This document shows, in pieces, positions 38,101 through 45,559 of a DNA stretch of 64,000 bases. The notes under the pieces are model-generated. The model worked only from the letters and a program-made list of their open reading frames with translations. It ran no database searches and was not told where the DNA came from. The stretch lies in the NCBI RefSeq assembly GCF_020905415.1, contig NZ_JAJJMP010000001.1, positions 1,809,501 through 1,873,500 on the forward strand. Direction: 5' to 3'. This DNA comes from Myroides oncorhynchi. GTDB lineage: Bacteria; Bacteroidota; Bacteroidia; Flavobacteriales; Flavobacteriaceae. The translations under genes and the position numbers were made by a program. Numbering within the stretch: the stretch's first letter is position 1; the number at the start of each line of letters is the position of its first letter.

Positions 38101-39638
38101 ATACAACTTTTGGAATGGAAACATTATATAGATATTTAGGATTAGTCAAAAGTACTGAACGAAGAAAATCTAATACTTCTAAAGCTAAAAAGGCAGCTAT
38201 AGTGCCTGGACAAAAAGTTGTACAAGCTAAGGATAATACTAAAAAAGAGAAGATAGATAGTGAGCCTTCTGCTTTTATGACTGCGACTAAAGATTTGATG
38301 ATAGGAGTGCTTACATCTGTAAAAAATATTCAAGTAAATTATTCGGAGAATAGTGGTACCATGTTACCTGGTTTCTTACCAAGTGTAGGGTTCTTTGGTA
38401 CAGCAAAACCAGATTTAGGTTTTGTTTTTGGTAACCAGGCGGATATTAGGTATAATGCTGCTCGTAGTGGTTATTTAACGGAGTTCCCTGAGATGAATCA
38501 ACCTTATACTACTATTAGTAATAAGACGTTGAATATTAATGCATCTGTAGTATTGATTCCAGACCTAACTATAGACCTTTATGCAGAACGGATGAAGTCT
38601 GATAATTATTCCGAACAATTTGTTGTTGAGGATAGAGAGTATATTCCCCAAGCACCTTATAGCTATGGAAACTTTAGTATTTCGACTATCATGATTAGTA
38701 CTGCATTTTCAAGCAGTGATTTAATGAGTTCAGCTACATTTGATAGAATGTTGGATAATCGTATTATTGTTGCAAATAGGTTGGCTACAGAACGTGGAAT
38801 TGATATTAGTAATCCAGCTAATTTAGATAGAGAAGGATTCCCTATAGGGTATAGTAAAGGTAATCAGTCTGTGTTACTACCATCTTTCTTAGCAGCATAT
38901 AGCGGTCAAGATGCTGGAAAGGTCTCTACAGGTTTATTTAAGAATATGCCTTTGCCTAACTGGAATTTGAAATATAGAGGATTAATGAAATTAGAGTGGT
39001 TCAAGAATAATTTTAAAAACTTCTCACTTAATCATGGTTACAGAGCGTCTTATACTTTAGGTTCATTTAGTTATAATACAGAATATTATAAAGCGCCAAA
39101 TGAAATAAATAAATTCGGAAACTTCCCTTCAAAATATGTGGTTAATAATGCTACGATGTTTGAACAGTTTAATCCATTAATCCGAGTAGATGCTGAGACT
39201 AAATCATCAATACGCATGTCTTTCGAAATGCGTAAGGACAGGATGTTATCACTGAGTTTTGATAATAATCTATTGACAGAAACAAACGGAAATGACTTCG
39301 TAGTAGGACTTGGATATAGAGTAAAAGACGTTGGTTTTAATTCTATGTATGCAAACAATGGAATGGGAGGAAGAATATCAAGTGATATCAATATAAAAGC
39401 GGACTTTACACTTACCAAAAGGGAGACTATTGTTCGTTATTTAGATTATGGAAATAGTCAATCTGGAGGAGGACAAGATATGTGGTCTTTGCGATTAACT
39501 GCTGATTATATGTTGAGTAGAAATCTAACGGCTATATTCTTCTATGATCATTCATTTTCGAAAGCTGTCATTTCGACTATGTATCCTATTACTAATATTA
39601 GAGCAGGATTTACAATGCGATATAATTTTGGAAATTAA
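32175..39638 (+). CDS. sprA: T9SS outer-membrane translocon protein SprA
   Basis: 2487-aa giant beta-barrel of the type IX secretion system, through which T9SS cargo including gliding adhesins crosses the outer membrane. A signal peptide (about residues 1-27, ISHAQ) is followed by a very long protein of beta-strand character and a terminal strand ending MRYNFGN. The only workable start is TTG at 32175: no in-frame ATG lies between the ruvA stop and the signal sequence, and 3 nt separate the genes. Residues 633-667 are five GGYGNNN repeats. A secreted type-B protein and a SprF-like protein lie near the right end. Confidence 0.95.
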   Translation: MKEHFPISKSLFFWLIILLFGVQISHAQNIGIQEADSLQTKFDIGKIVIPDPDIIKEAYSYNPYKDSYYLTKTFDGFNVNYPLILTRKEFEDLIMRAELRKYFLQRFNVMHGREENEEVTRDMLPRYYVNSKLFSTIFGSNTIDVKPTGSVEFDMGVRYSKQDNPVVSTRNRKNMAFDFNQRISMGLQGMVGTRLAVNINYDTQATFDFQNMMKLSFAPDEDDIVRKVEVGNVSMPISGSLVRGAQSLFGVKTELQFGRTTITGVFSEQKSQTTSIRADGGGTLEEFELFALDYDEDRHFFLSQYFRNNYDEALEKYPFIKSRVRITRVEVWITNRYGRINQTANNARNIIALQDLGEGKNKNGRPDAEVVSRGELNFFTFNGFANAYPDNANNMFDPGQIGNNFLTPAIRLNTSGSSGFTVGAQEGKDFVRLEGARKLNANEFTFHPQLGYISLNQRLSNDEVLAVAFQYSIGDKIYQVGEFGTDGGMTVLPPGDEINNPDVPRSQSLILKMLKSNLTLVGEPVWKLMMKNIYQIPNAMYISQDKFRFNILYTDPSPLNYISSVDGKPLAADVERTPLLKVFHLDRLNYTNDPQQGGDGFFDFLPNGGRQNTYNPNNAGNMNNGYGNNGNNGGYGNNNGGYGNNNGGYGNNNGGYGNNNGGYGNNNQYNSNTFEGITIDPVYGRIIFTTVEPFGEHLFNKLAENKVSEGYNETSTYNKNQAKYVFRSMYRTTKTEALRNQNEKNKFQLKGKFSSSMGEGIPIGSFNVAPGSVVVKAAGRVLVEGVDYTVDYSRGRVMILDPGLQASNTPIEVSVENNTMFGQQTKRFFGMHVEHKFSKDFIVGGTFLHMSERPFTHKSSYGQEAVNNTIWGLNAQYSTEVPFLTRLVNKLPNIDTDVESRVSVRGEFAYLQPGNSKLDQMNGEATSYIDDFEGMQSVIDVKAPLSWKLSSVPIGFHGLNELEKTKNDIVVEPTYSLEDGYRRSKMSWYTIDPTFYVGTKPAGVTEFDLSSNRTRRIYSDELFPNTDIAYGESRVINTLDLTFYPEERGPYNFNENYLTNPRSLTPRKNWGGIMRGLTTTNFEQANIEFVEFWVMDPYYGNEGDKLSSQNIGELRLNLGFISEDILRDGHKQYENGLPDTGANSTTTITTIWGKVPSAPSLVYAFDTNAENRRLQDVGLDGLSDDEERIFFKKFAGFSDPAADNFIHYLDAQGGILERYRDYNGMENNSPAGGGRAGNNQPDAEDIDGDNTMNTINAYYEYKINIKPETAVGDEYVTDVRQTEIQSPDGSRRKVKWIQYKIPIDAKGKKIGPIEDTRSMRFMRMYLTGFEKEVTMRFATLNLVRSDWKRFSRNLIEDNSAKVDEKFPNTEVDVTSVNLTDNFNRKPIPYVTPPGVRREQVYMNNTLINQNEQSLSLRVYPKDQSTYPDGLVPLDARAVYKNFNVDMRQYKKLRMFIHGESLEGATRRLQDYEMAAFIRIGSDVVENFYEIEVPLKITNGGETNPDNIWPTENELNVPFELLAKLKVLKMGEVSKPGFDTSKIFYVDEVSLDPSAGDKPNKVKLGIKGNPNFGKVRMMMIGIRNITPGTEALSGEFWFDELRMSDMDNKGGWAGMMTVDANLADFANISLTGMKSTIGFGGLEQGPQQRSREDRQSYSLMTNVNLGQLLPKKWGITVPFNYAVSEEFITPEYDPMNPDLKLSYIKSGAKTSAEAEEAEKRALDYTKRKSINFIGVNKQRGPEQKSRIYDIENVTLSHSYNEVRHHDFEVESMLEQQVRSSLDYTYAFETKTIEPFKNIGFMQGGYWGLLKDFNFNYVPSNISFSSNIMRQYNRQEFRLIDVEGIGLDPLYRRNYFFNYNFGFNFDLTKSIRLSYIGGSNNVVRNYYDSVNGIVDNTNTIWDDYFNIGEPNQFTQQVTLNYELPFSKIPVLSFIRSNYAYTGNFNWQRASDAYSNIEIEGINYNIGNTIQNSRTQRLNTTFGMETLYRYLGLVKSTERRKSNTSKAKKAAIVPGQKVVQAKDNTKKEKIDSEPSAFMTATKDLMIGVLTSVKNIQVNYSENSGTMLPGFLPSVGFFGTAKPDLGFVFGNQADIRYNAARSGYLTEFPEMNQPYTTISNKTLNINASVVLIPDLTIDLYAERMKSDNYSEQFVVEDREYIPQAPYSYGNFSISTIMISTAFSSSDLMSSATFDRMLDNRIIVANRLATERGIDISNPANLDREGFPIGYSKGNQSVLLPSFLAAYSGQDAGKVSTGLFKNMPLPNWNLKYRGLMKLEWFKNNFKNFSLNHGYRASYTLGSFSYNTEYYKAPNEINKFGNFPSKYVVNNATMFEQFNPLIRVDAETKSSIRMSFEMRKDRMLSLSFDNNLLTETNGNDFVVGLGYRVKDVGFNSMYANNGMGGRISSDINIKADFTLTKRETIVRYLDYGNSQSGGGQDMWSLRLTADYMLSRNLTAIFFYDHSFSKAVISTMYPITNIRAGFTMRYNFGN
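34071..34175 (+). repeat. 21-bp tandem repeat inside sprA
   Basis: Five head-to-tail units of 21 bp start at 34071, 34092, 34113, 34134 and 34155, each encoding GGYGNNN with only synonymous third-base differences. Degenerate GYGNNGNN precedes them. The unit length is a multiple of three, so copy changes keep the frame. Confidence 0.93.
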
Positions 39639-39671
39639 TGTTTATTCGTTCCTAATTATGTAATAATATTA

Positions 39672-39679
39672 TACATTTG
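39672..39679 (+). promoter_or_regulatory. -7 element of gcvH promoter
   Basis: TACATTTG, a perfect TAnnTTTG, 16 nt upstream of the gcvH ATG. No clear -33 TTG. Confidence 0.55.
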
Positions 39680-39695
39680 CTAAAAACTTATTATA

Positions 39696-40076
39696 ATGAA
39701 TATACCAGCTAATTTAAAGTACACAAAAGACCACGAGTGGGTAGCTATCGAAGGAGATGTTGCTACTATTGGAATTACAGATTTTGCTCAGAGAGAATTA
39801 GGAGACATCGTTTATGTAGAAGTTGAAACATTAGATCAAACTTTAGATAGAGACGAAGTTTTCGGTACTGTAGAAGCAGTAAAAACAGTTTCTGACTTAT
39901 TCTTACCATTGTCAGGAGAAATTGTTGAATTTAATGAAGGTTTAGAAACTGAACCAGAATTAGTGAATACTGATCCTTATGGAGCAGGATGGATGATTAA
40001 AGTTAAAGTATCTAATGTAGATGAAATTGCAGATCTACTATCGGATGCACAATATAAAGAATTGATTGGAGCGTAA
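39696..40076 (+). CDS. gcvH: glycine cleavage system H protein
   Basis: Lipoyl carrier that shuttles the aminomethyl group among the P, T and L proteins. 126 aa. The lipoylated lysine is Lys63 in [14 protein letters not shown], and the hallmark [19 protein letters not shown] opens the domain. The other gcv genes are not nearby. Its 3' end overlaps the VanZ-like gene by 11 nt. Downstream of sprA, with its own -7 element. Confidence 0.97.
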   Translation: MNIPANLKYTKDHEWVAIEGDVATIGITDFAQRELGDIVYVEVETLDQTLDRDEVFGTVEAVKTVSDLFLPLSGEIVEFNEGLETEPELVNTDPYGAGWMIKVKVSNVDEIADLLSDAQYKELIGA

Positions 40077-40446
40077 ATTTTATTTTGCTATTGGATTACT
40101 TTGGACTACAGTTGTTTTGGCAGCTTGTTTGTTGAGTAGTGATACAATTGCGAAAGCTCCAAGATTTGATATTCCTTATAAGGACAAACTTGCACATTTT
40201 ACTTTTTATTTTGTATTTTCCGTCATTTGGTTTGTATATTATGTGAAAAGTAACCCAAAAACATCTAGAATTAAGTTAAGTATTCGTATCTTTACTATAG
40301 CTGTTTTGATGGGTGGATTGGTTGAACTACTTCAATATTTTTTCACCTCTTCAAGAAGTGCAGAATGGGCTGATGAATTAGCGAACAGTCTAGGTAGTTT
40401 ATTTGGGGTATTACTATGTTTGACTCTTTTCAGAAAAAAGAAATAA
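40066..40446 (+). CDS. VanZ-like family membrane protein
   Basis: A 126-aa protein with about four membrane helices and the VanZ-like pattern: [16 protein letters not shown] in the second helix and [33 protein letters not shown] near the end. The function of the family in Bacteroidetes is unknown; VanZ itself gives low-level teicoplanin resistance. The start must be TTG at 40066, inside the gcvH 3' end (11-nt overlap), because no other in-frame start precedes the first helix. Translation is probably coupled to gcvH. Ends in a terminator. Confidence 0.85.
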   Translation: MERKFYFAIGLLWTTVVLAACLLSSDTIAKAPRFDIPYKDKLAHFTFYFVFSVIWFVYYVKSNPKTSRIKLSIRIFTIAVLMGGLVELLQYFFTSSRSAEWADELANSLGSLFGVLLCLTLFRKKK

Positions 40447-40451
40447 TATTT

Positions 40452-40480
40452 AAAATGACCTCATTATGAGGTCATTTTTT
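40452..40480 (+). terminator. intrinsic terminator of gcvH-VanZ operon
   Basis: AAAATGACCTCAT pairs with ATGAGGTCATTTT across a single-base centre, followed by T. It begins 6 nt past the VanZ-like stop. Confidence 0.92.
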
Positions 40481-40501
40481 GTTTTTTAATATATTTAGAT
40501 T

Positions 40502-41248
40502 ATGAGAGACTTAAGGGAATTTATGGATTCTACGTATTTAAAACTAGCTGATCAAGCTGGATTAACAGAAGTAGAAAATAATAAGGTTGTTGCTGATTTA
40601 GTTCAAGAAGCAATCGATGAGCATTTTAAGTTAGCAATGATTCGTCCTGATCAAGTTAAGATGGGACGTAAAATGGTAGATGCAGCAAATTCAAAAGTTG
40701 CTATTGGTACTGTTATCGATTTTCCAGAAGGAAATCGCGGTTTAGAAGCTAAATTAGCAGAGGCTAAGCAAGCAGTTGCTGATGGTGTTGATGAGATTGA
40801 TTATGTAGCGGATTATTCAGCTTTCAAAAAAGGAGAAGTTGAACAAGTGAAGAGAGAGGTAGAAGAATGTACAAGATATGGTTTAGAAGCAGGTAAAATT
40901 GTTAAGTGGATTATCGAAACTGCTGCTTTAACCGATACTCAAATTGTACAGATTACAGCTTTGATTAAAAATGTTGTACTGTCTAAACTTAGTGAGAAGA
41001 ACTATGAGAAGGTGTTTGTTAAATCTTCTACAGGGTTCTATAAAACTGAGGGAGGCAAACCTAATGGAGCAACACTAGAAGCTATGGTTCTTATGTTAGA
41101 GAATGCAGGACCTTTATCAGTAAAAGCATCTGGTGGTGTTAGAGATAAAGATTTTGCAATTAAGTTAATTGATTTAGGAGTAAAACGTTTGGGTACTTCT
41201 TCAGCTAAGACTATTGTTGATGGATCTGGTACTGTAGATAGTTACTAA
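40502..41248 (+). CDS. deoC: deoxyribose-phosphate aldolase
   Basis: Class I aldolase that splits 2-deoxyribose-5-phosphate into glyceraldehyde-3-phosphate and acetaldehyde in nucleoside breakdown. The Schiff-base lysine is Lys174 in KVFVKSSTGFYKTEGG, and the second active-site lysine is Lys208 in VKASGGVRD. The IDFPEGN loop is typical. 248 aa. It starts at the ATG 40502, close behind the previous terminator, and has its own terminator. Confidence 0.95.
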   Translation: MRDLREFMDSTYLKLADQAGLTEVENNKVVADLVQEAIDEHFKLAMIRPDQVKMGRKMVDAANSKVAIGTVIDFPEGNRGLEAKLAEAKQAVADGVDEIDYVADYSAFKKGEVEQVKREVEECTRYGLEAGKIVKWIIETAALTDTQIVQITALIKNVVLSKLSEKNYEKVFVKSSTGFYKTEGGKPNGATLEAMVLMLENAGPLSVKASGGVRDKDFAIKLIDLGVKRLGTSSAKTIVDGSGTVDSY

Positions 41249-41270
41249 GTAAAATATCTTTCAAAATATA

Positions 41271-41301
41271 AAAAAGACATCTTATAGAGATGTCTTTTTT
41301 T
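41271..41301 (+). terminator. intrinsic terminator of deoC
   Basis: The stem GACATCT/AGATGTC, extended by A-T pairs, with loop TATAG and a run of T. 23 nt past the deoC stop. Confidence 0.92.
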
Positions 41302-42560
41302 ATGCCTTTAAATCTCCTATCTATTCTATTGTGATATGTTACTTTAATTTTGAGATTTAATGCGTTATAGACTTCTAAATGCTAGTTTGACATGTTGGTA
41401 TTCATCTTATCTATTAAAAATAGTTTAATCTATTGTGTTAGTTTGTTTTACAAAGGTAGAAACATCTTAAAAATCCTAAGTTGTTTCATGCCAATATCTG
41501 TAACTTCCTTTTGTAGTTGAGATTACCTTCTCTTTGTCAATTTGTAATGCCGCACAGATTCAAATTCAATATTTACTCCATCTACGTGTATATACAAATC
41601 AGTGAACTCTAGTTGAGGCTATCTTCTTTATATGTGACAACCGTACTTCTAATATTGGAATTTTGTAATAGATTAAAATTATGTATGGCATAGCAAATAG
41701 AGTAAATCTACTTATTTGAGGAATGACACAATCCTATCTCTGTGTAACGTGATTTTTAAATGAGTGTTTGATAGGAGAAGAATAGCGGAAGGATAATAGG
41801 AGGATTATTGGACAAAAGCCTGTTTTAACCAACTATTGTCCTAGTATTGTCCTACAAATGTCCTAGGATTTCACACTAATGCTTGAATTCGCTGTGGTCA
41901 AAAGGAGGTATAGCTATAGCTTATAATTGGATTTTTTTTATTAAGGTATTGATTATTAGTTTGTTGATGTTTTTTTGGTTTAAAAAAAATGTATAAAAAA
42001 GTTGTCTAGGGTTGTTGTTTTGGTGGTAAATGGATGTTTTGCATAAAAAAATGACTAAATAGACGTCAATAATTTCCAATTTTTGGATAGAGTAACTGTA
42101 TTTAACAAAAAAAGTAAATTATTTTGTAAGGGAATTAAAGTGATTATAAAGTTTGAAATGGAAGTATTTGATGAATATGGTTAGTAAGCATTGATAAAGG
42201 CAAATATATTTGCGTTGCAATATGAGTTAGGTAGTAGGATTAAGTTCTAATTGACTATTGTGAAGTTGTAATATTCTAGTGAATTGTAGTTTGTTTTTGG
42301 ATGATGTAGAGGTAGATCTGATGTTAATGCGATTAATAGATGAGGGTATAAAGGAGTATTATGTTAAAACTTAGTATTAGAAGTACTAATTAAGGCGTAG
42401 CAATCGTAGTTGTTTATGATTATCACCTTAGTTTCTTTTGTGAAAGTGTTGTTTTGTTTGAATGTTGTTTTTTTAGGACACTAAAGGCTGAGGATATTTA
42501 AAAAAGCGTTATATTAAGGCTGTGCTGTTTGTTTTTAGGGTTTGTTTTTAAAAATTGACC
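41302..42560. other. 1.26-kb gene-free region
   Basis: The longest empty stretch in the window. It has no ORF over 60 aa on either strand. It holds an 11-bp tandem repeat array (41791-41865) and a palindromic CAAATATATTTG (42201-42212) that gives a TAnnTTTG match on both strands. It also holds a minus-strand patch at about 41480-41670 that reads like coding sequence broken by frameshifts (for example LEFTDLYIHVDGVNIEFESV). No tRNA, known RNA or copy of the palindromic repeat family was seen. It may be the site of a lost gene. Confidence 0.5.
41791..41865. repeat. 11-bp direct repeats in two opposed groups
   Basis: Three units at exact 11-bp spacing, TATTGTCCTAG (41834), TATTGTCCTAC (41845) and AAATGTCCTAG (41856). 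Upstream are two units in inverted sense, GGATAATAGGA (41791) and GGATTATTGGA (41802), running on into CAA. The spacing is one helical turn, as expected for an operator bound by a multimeric regulator or an iteron-like site. Confidence 0.7.
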
Positions 42561-42568
42561 TATATTTG
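42561..42568 (+). promoter_or_regulatory. -7 element of the cyoE-cox cluster promoter
   Basis: TATATTTG, a perfect TAnnTTTG, 17 nt upstream of the cyoE ATG. TTTG at 42541-42544 is a possible -33 (16-nt spacer). Confidence 0.65.
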
Positions 42569-42585
42569 CACATCATTAAAAATAA

Positions 42586-43500
42586 ATGAAAACAGCTTTG
42601 AATTTATCGTCTGAAAAAAATACGTCAACATCTGTGTTGGCGGAGTTTAAGGAAATGACTAAAATGGGGTTGGCACTCAGCGTAGTTTTTTCTACCATAG
42701 CTGGTTACTTTTTAGCTATACCTGATTTAGCAAGTATTGAGATTACTACAGTAATAGCGTTAGCTATCGGAGGATACTGTATGGTAGGTGCGTCAAATGT
42801 ATTTAATCAAATTATAGAGAGAGATTTAGATGCAAAGATGATACGTACTATGAATCGTCCTATTGCATCAGGAAGAGTTAAGCCTAGTTCAGCATTTATC
42901 TTAGCCAGTACATTGACTATTGTAGGACTTGCTATTTTGTATATAGTTAATCCTAAAACAGCAATGTTTGGAGCTATATCTATCTTTTTGTATACGAGTG
43001 TTTATACACCGTTAAAAACTGTAACTCCATTATCAGTATTCGTAGGAGCTTTCCCTGGAGCGATACCATTTATGTTAGGATGGGTAGCAGCGACGAATAA
43101 TTTTGGTATTGAGGCAGGTACATTGTTTATTATTCAGTTTTTTTGGCAATTTCCACACTTCTGGGCTATTGGCTGGTTTTTGTATGATGACTATGAGAGA
43201 GGTGGATTTTCTATGTTGCCAACAGGAAAGAAAGATTCAAAAACAGCAATACAAATCATCTTATATACTATCTGGTTAATTATAGCTTCTGTATTCCCTG
43301 TTTTTGGAATGACAGGTAGGCTTTATCTAACACCAGTATCTGCAGGGTTAGTTCTTTTAGCAGGTGTATGGATGTTATGGGCAGGAATTAAACTGTATAA
43401 AAAGAGAACAGATAAGGCAGCACGTTCGCTAATGTTAGTGAGTGTAACGTACATTTCTTTGATACAGATAATCTATATACTTGATAAAATTTTAAGATAA
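42586..43500 (+). CDS. cyoE: protoheme IX farnesyltransferase (heme O synthase)
   Basis: UbiA-family membrane prenyltransferase that makes heme O from heme B for the heme-copper oxidase. The Asp-rich prenyl-diphosphate site is NQIIERDLDAKMIRTMNRP, and a second acidic site (FLYDDYERGGFSML) follows. About eight or nine helices in 304 aa. First gene of a cluster of oxidase subunits and assembly factors, 1 nt before the next gene, so it is clearly co-transcribed. Confidence 0.95.
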   Translation: MKTALNLSSEKNTSTSVLAEFKEMTKMGLALSVVFSTIAGYFLAIPDLASIEITTVIALAIGGYCMVGASNVFNQIIERDLDAKMIRTMNRPIASGRVKPSSAFILASTLTIVGLAILYIVNPKTAMFGAISIFLYTSVYTPLKTVTPLSVFVGAFPGAIPFMLGWVAATNNFGIEAGTLFIIQFFWQFPHFWAIGWFLYDDYERGGFSMLPTGKKDSKTAIQIILYTIWLIIASVFPVFGMTGRLYLTPVSAGLVLLAGVWMLWAGIKLYKKRTDKAARSLMLVSVTYISLIQIIYILDKILR

Positions 43501-43501
43501 C

Positions 43502-44086
43502 ATGGAGGATTACACAGTTCAAGAACAATACGAAAGAAAAGGGAAGGCATTAAAAGTAATGATGCTTTTCGGAATAGGGAGTATTATGATGGTTTTTGCA
43601 GGATTAACTAGTGCGTATGTGGTGAGTAAATCGCGTCCAGACTGGTTAGCAGACTTTCAATTGCCTAATTCTTTTTTATATAGTACTTTGGCTATATTGG
43701 TAAGTAGTATTACTTTTCACCTAGCATTTAAAGCAATAAAGAACAACGATCGAAATAAAACGACTACTTATCTTGTTTCTACTTTGATATTAGGATTGTT
43801 ATTCGTTTTTTTGCAGTTCAAAGGCTTTAATGAAGTAGTATCTATGGGATATTTCTTCACTGGTAGTGAAAGTACGATTACTACTTCATTTTTATATGTG
43901 ATCGTAATAGTACATATTGCTCACTTGACAGGAGGGCTTTTATCACTATTGTATGTAATTTATAATCATTTTAAACAAAAGTATAATTCACAGCAATATC
44001 TTGGAATTGAATTGTGTGCATGGTTTTGGCACTTTTTAGATTTATTGTGGATTTATTTGTTTTTATTTTTTACATTCTTTAAATAA
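43502..44086 (+). CDS. cytochrome c oxidase subunit III, short form
   Basis: 194-aa member of the subunit III family with five predicted helices. Typical segments are FGIGSIMMVFAGLTSAYVVS in the first helix, IVHIAHLTGGLLSLLYVI and CAWFWHFLDLLWIYLFLFF at the end. The W-H-F-x-D-x-x-W motif is diagnostic. It lies between cyoE and a second, longer subunit III. Which of the two is in the mature oxidase, or whether both are, cannot be told from sequence. Confidence 0.9.
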   Translation: MEDYTVQEQYERKGKALKVMMLFGIGSIMMVFAGLTSAYVVSKSRPDWLADFQLPNSFLYSTLAILVSSITFHLAFKAIKNNDRNKTTTYLVSTLILGLLFVFLQFKGFNEVVSMGYFFTGSESTITTSFLYVIVIVHIAHLTGGLLSLLYVIYNHFKQKYNSQQYLGIELCAWFWHFLDLLWIYLFLFFTFFK

Positions 44087-44130
44087 AAAAAATAAACTAA
44101 ATTTGAAAACTTTATAACTAACAACATTTT

Positions 44131-45111
44131 ATGGGAGCGACAGTTACTACAGCAGCTACTAAAGAAACTACTTGGGGTGGAGGAAATGAACCTCTTAAAG
44201 TAAGCTATGGTAAAATGATGATGTGGTATTTCATATTATCAGATTCATTAACTTTTTGTGGATTCCTTGTAGGATACGGGTTTACTCGTTACAAATTCAT
44301 GGATACTTGGCCGATTGCAGACGAAGTATTTAATCACTTTCCATTTTTACACGGTGTAGATGCGCCGATGTTCTATGTGGCATTGATGACTTTTATTTTG
44401 ATTTTCTCTTCAGTTACTATGGTATTAGCTGTAGATGCAGGACATCAAATGAAAAAGAATAAAGTGGCTATTTATATGTTTTTGACTATTATAGGAGGAT
44501 TAGTCTTCTTGGGGTCACAAGCATGGGAATGGAAAAACTTTATCAGCGGAACTTATGGAGCAGTAGAGACTCGTGGAGGGTCAATCTTACAATTCGTAGG
44601 GGAAGATGGGAAACAAATTGCATTAGCGGATTTTGCTAAAGTTGATCCGAACAGAAATGAGGCTACTTTAACAAGAGCAAAAGCAACATGGTTCGTTAAG
44701 GGACCTGACGCTACTACTTATTCTATTGCAGAGGTAAAAGCAGGTTTTGAGGCAAATCCAAACGTGAGAATTAGAACTCAGTTAACTACAGAGACTAAGC
44801 ACAAAGAAATTTTGACAAGAGAACAATCTGTTAAACGTCTAGAAGATGCAGTATTAGTAGTGGAGGGAGCTAACTTAATTCGCAACGAGTATGGTCACAA
44901 AACGTTTGGTGATTTCTTCTTCTTTATTACTGGATTCCATGGATTCCACGTATTTACAGGAATTTTAATTAACATCGTTATATTCTTCAACGTATTGATT
45001 GGAACTTACCAAAAAAGAGGTTCTTATGAGATGGTTGAAAAAGGAGGATTATACTGGCACTTTGTCGATTTAGTTTGGGTGTTCGTATTTACATTCTTCT
45101 ACTTAGTTTAA
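44131..45111 (+). CDS. coxC: cytochrome c oxidase subunit III, long form with insert
   Basis: 326 aa. Three helices (MMMWYFILSDSLTFCGFLVG; YVALMTFILIFSSVTMVLA; VAIYMFLTIIGGLVFLGSQA) are followed by a soluble insert of about 100 residues (about 140-245). The last helices carry FITGFHGFHVFTGILIN and GLYWHFVDLVWVFVFTFFY. The insert has alternating charged residues and strands, and probably faces the periplasm. Co-transcribed with the short subunit III (44-nt gap) and subunit IV. Confidence 0.92.
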   Translation: MGATVTTAATKETTWGGGNEPLKVSYGKMMMWYFILSDSLTFCGFLVGYGFTRYKFMDTWPIADEVFNHFPFLHGVDAPMFYVALMTFILIFSSVTMVLAVDAGHQMKKNKVAIYMFLTIIGGLVFLGSQAWEWKNFISGTYGAVETRGGSILQFVGEDGKQIALADFAKVDPNRNEATLTRAKATWFVKGPDATTYSIAEVKAGFEANPNVRIRTQLTTETKHKEILTREQSVKRLEDAVLVVEGANLIRNEYGHKTFGDFFFFITGFHGFHVFTGILINIVIFFNVLIGTYQKRGSYEMVEKGGLYWHFVDLVWVFVFTFFYLV

Positions 45112-45129
45112 TTTTTAAAATCAGGAAAA

Positions 45130-45483
45130 ATGGCAGCAGAAGCACATCATTCAAATACAAAAAGAATATGGACAGTATTCGTAATTATGTCTGTAATCAC
45201 TTTAGTAGAGGTTATTTTAGGTATTATTAAACCTGCATCTCTACATCATGCGCATATTTTTGGATTAAGTTTATTGAACTACATCTTTATTATTTTGACA
45301 GTGGTTAAAGCTTATTACATTATGTGGGCATTTATGCACTTAGAACAAGAAAAATCAGCTTTCAGATGGTCTGTTGCAGGTATTCTTTCTTTTTTATGTG
45401 TTTACTTGATAACATTAGTGTTAATAGAAGGAAATTACATTTTTGAAGTTTTTCACAACTCACAGTATAAGTGGATATTTTAA
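45130..45483 (+). CDS. cytochrome c oxidase subunit IV family protein
   Basis: A 117-aa protein with three helices and the family pattern: IWTVFVIMSVITLVEVILGI, a loop with HHAHIFGLSLLNY, VVKAYYIMWAFMHLEQEK, then a last helix (ILSFLCVYLITLVLIEGNYIF). It corresponds to the small stabilising subunit of type A oxidases (CyoD/CaaD-like). 18 nt after subunit III. The cluster transcript is ended by the terminator at 45501. Confidence 0.9.
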   Translation: MAAEAHHSNTKRIWTVFVIMSVITLVEVILGIIKPASLHHAHIFGLSLLNYIFIILTVVKAYYIMWAFMHLEQEKSAFRWSVAGILSFLCVYLITLVLIEGNYIFEVFHNSQYKWIF

Positions 45484-45500
45484 TAACATATTATATATTT

Positions 45501-45528
45501 AAAGGCGGTTTATTGACCGCCTTTTTTT
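45501..45528 (+). terminator. intrinsic terminator after cox subunit IV
   Basis: AAAGGCGGTT pairs with GACCGCCTTT (one G-T pair next to the loop TATT), then a run of T. The T-run runs straight into the next promoter's -7 element. Confidence 0.93.
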
Positions 45529-45535
45529 ATTTTTG
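45528..45535 (+). promoter_or_regulatory. -7 element upstream of the SCO/DUF420 genes
   Basis: TATTTTTG, a perfect TAnnTTTG, 24 nt upstream of the ATG at 45560. It starts in the last T of the preceding terminator, so a separate transcript probably begins here. Confidence 0.5.
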
Positions 45536-45559
45536 TTAGTTAGTCAACATAATATCAAA

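Noticed and set aside
41302..42585. A copy of the palindromic repeat family in the large gap
   Set aside because: None of the conserved blocks or arms (CCCAGATTACGC, TTGTATAATTACTTT, CATACTATAGTATG) was found there.
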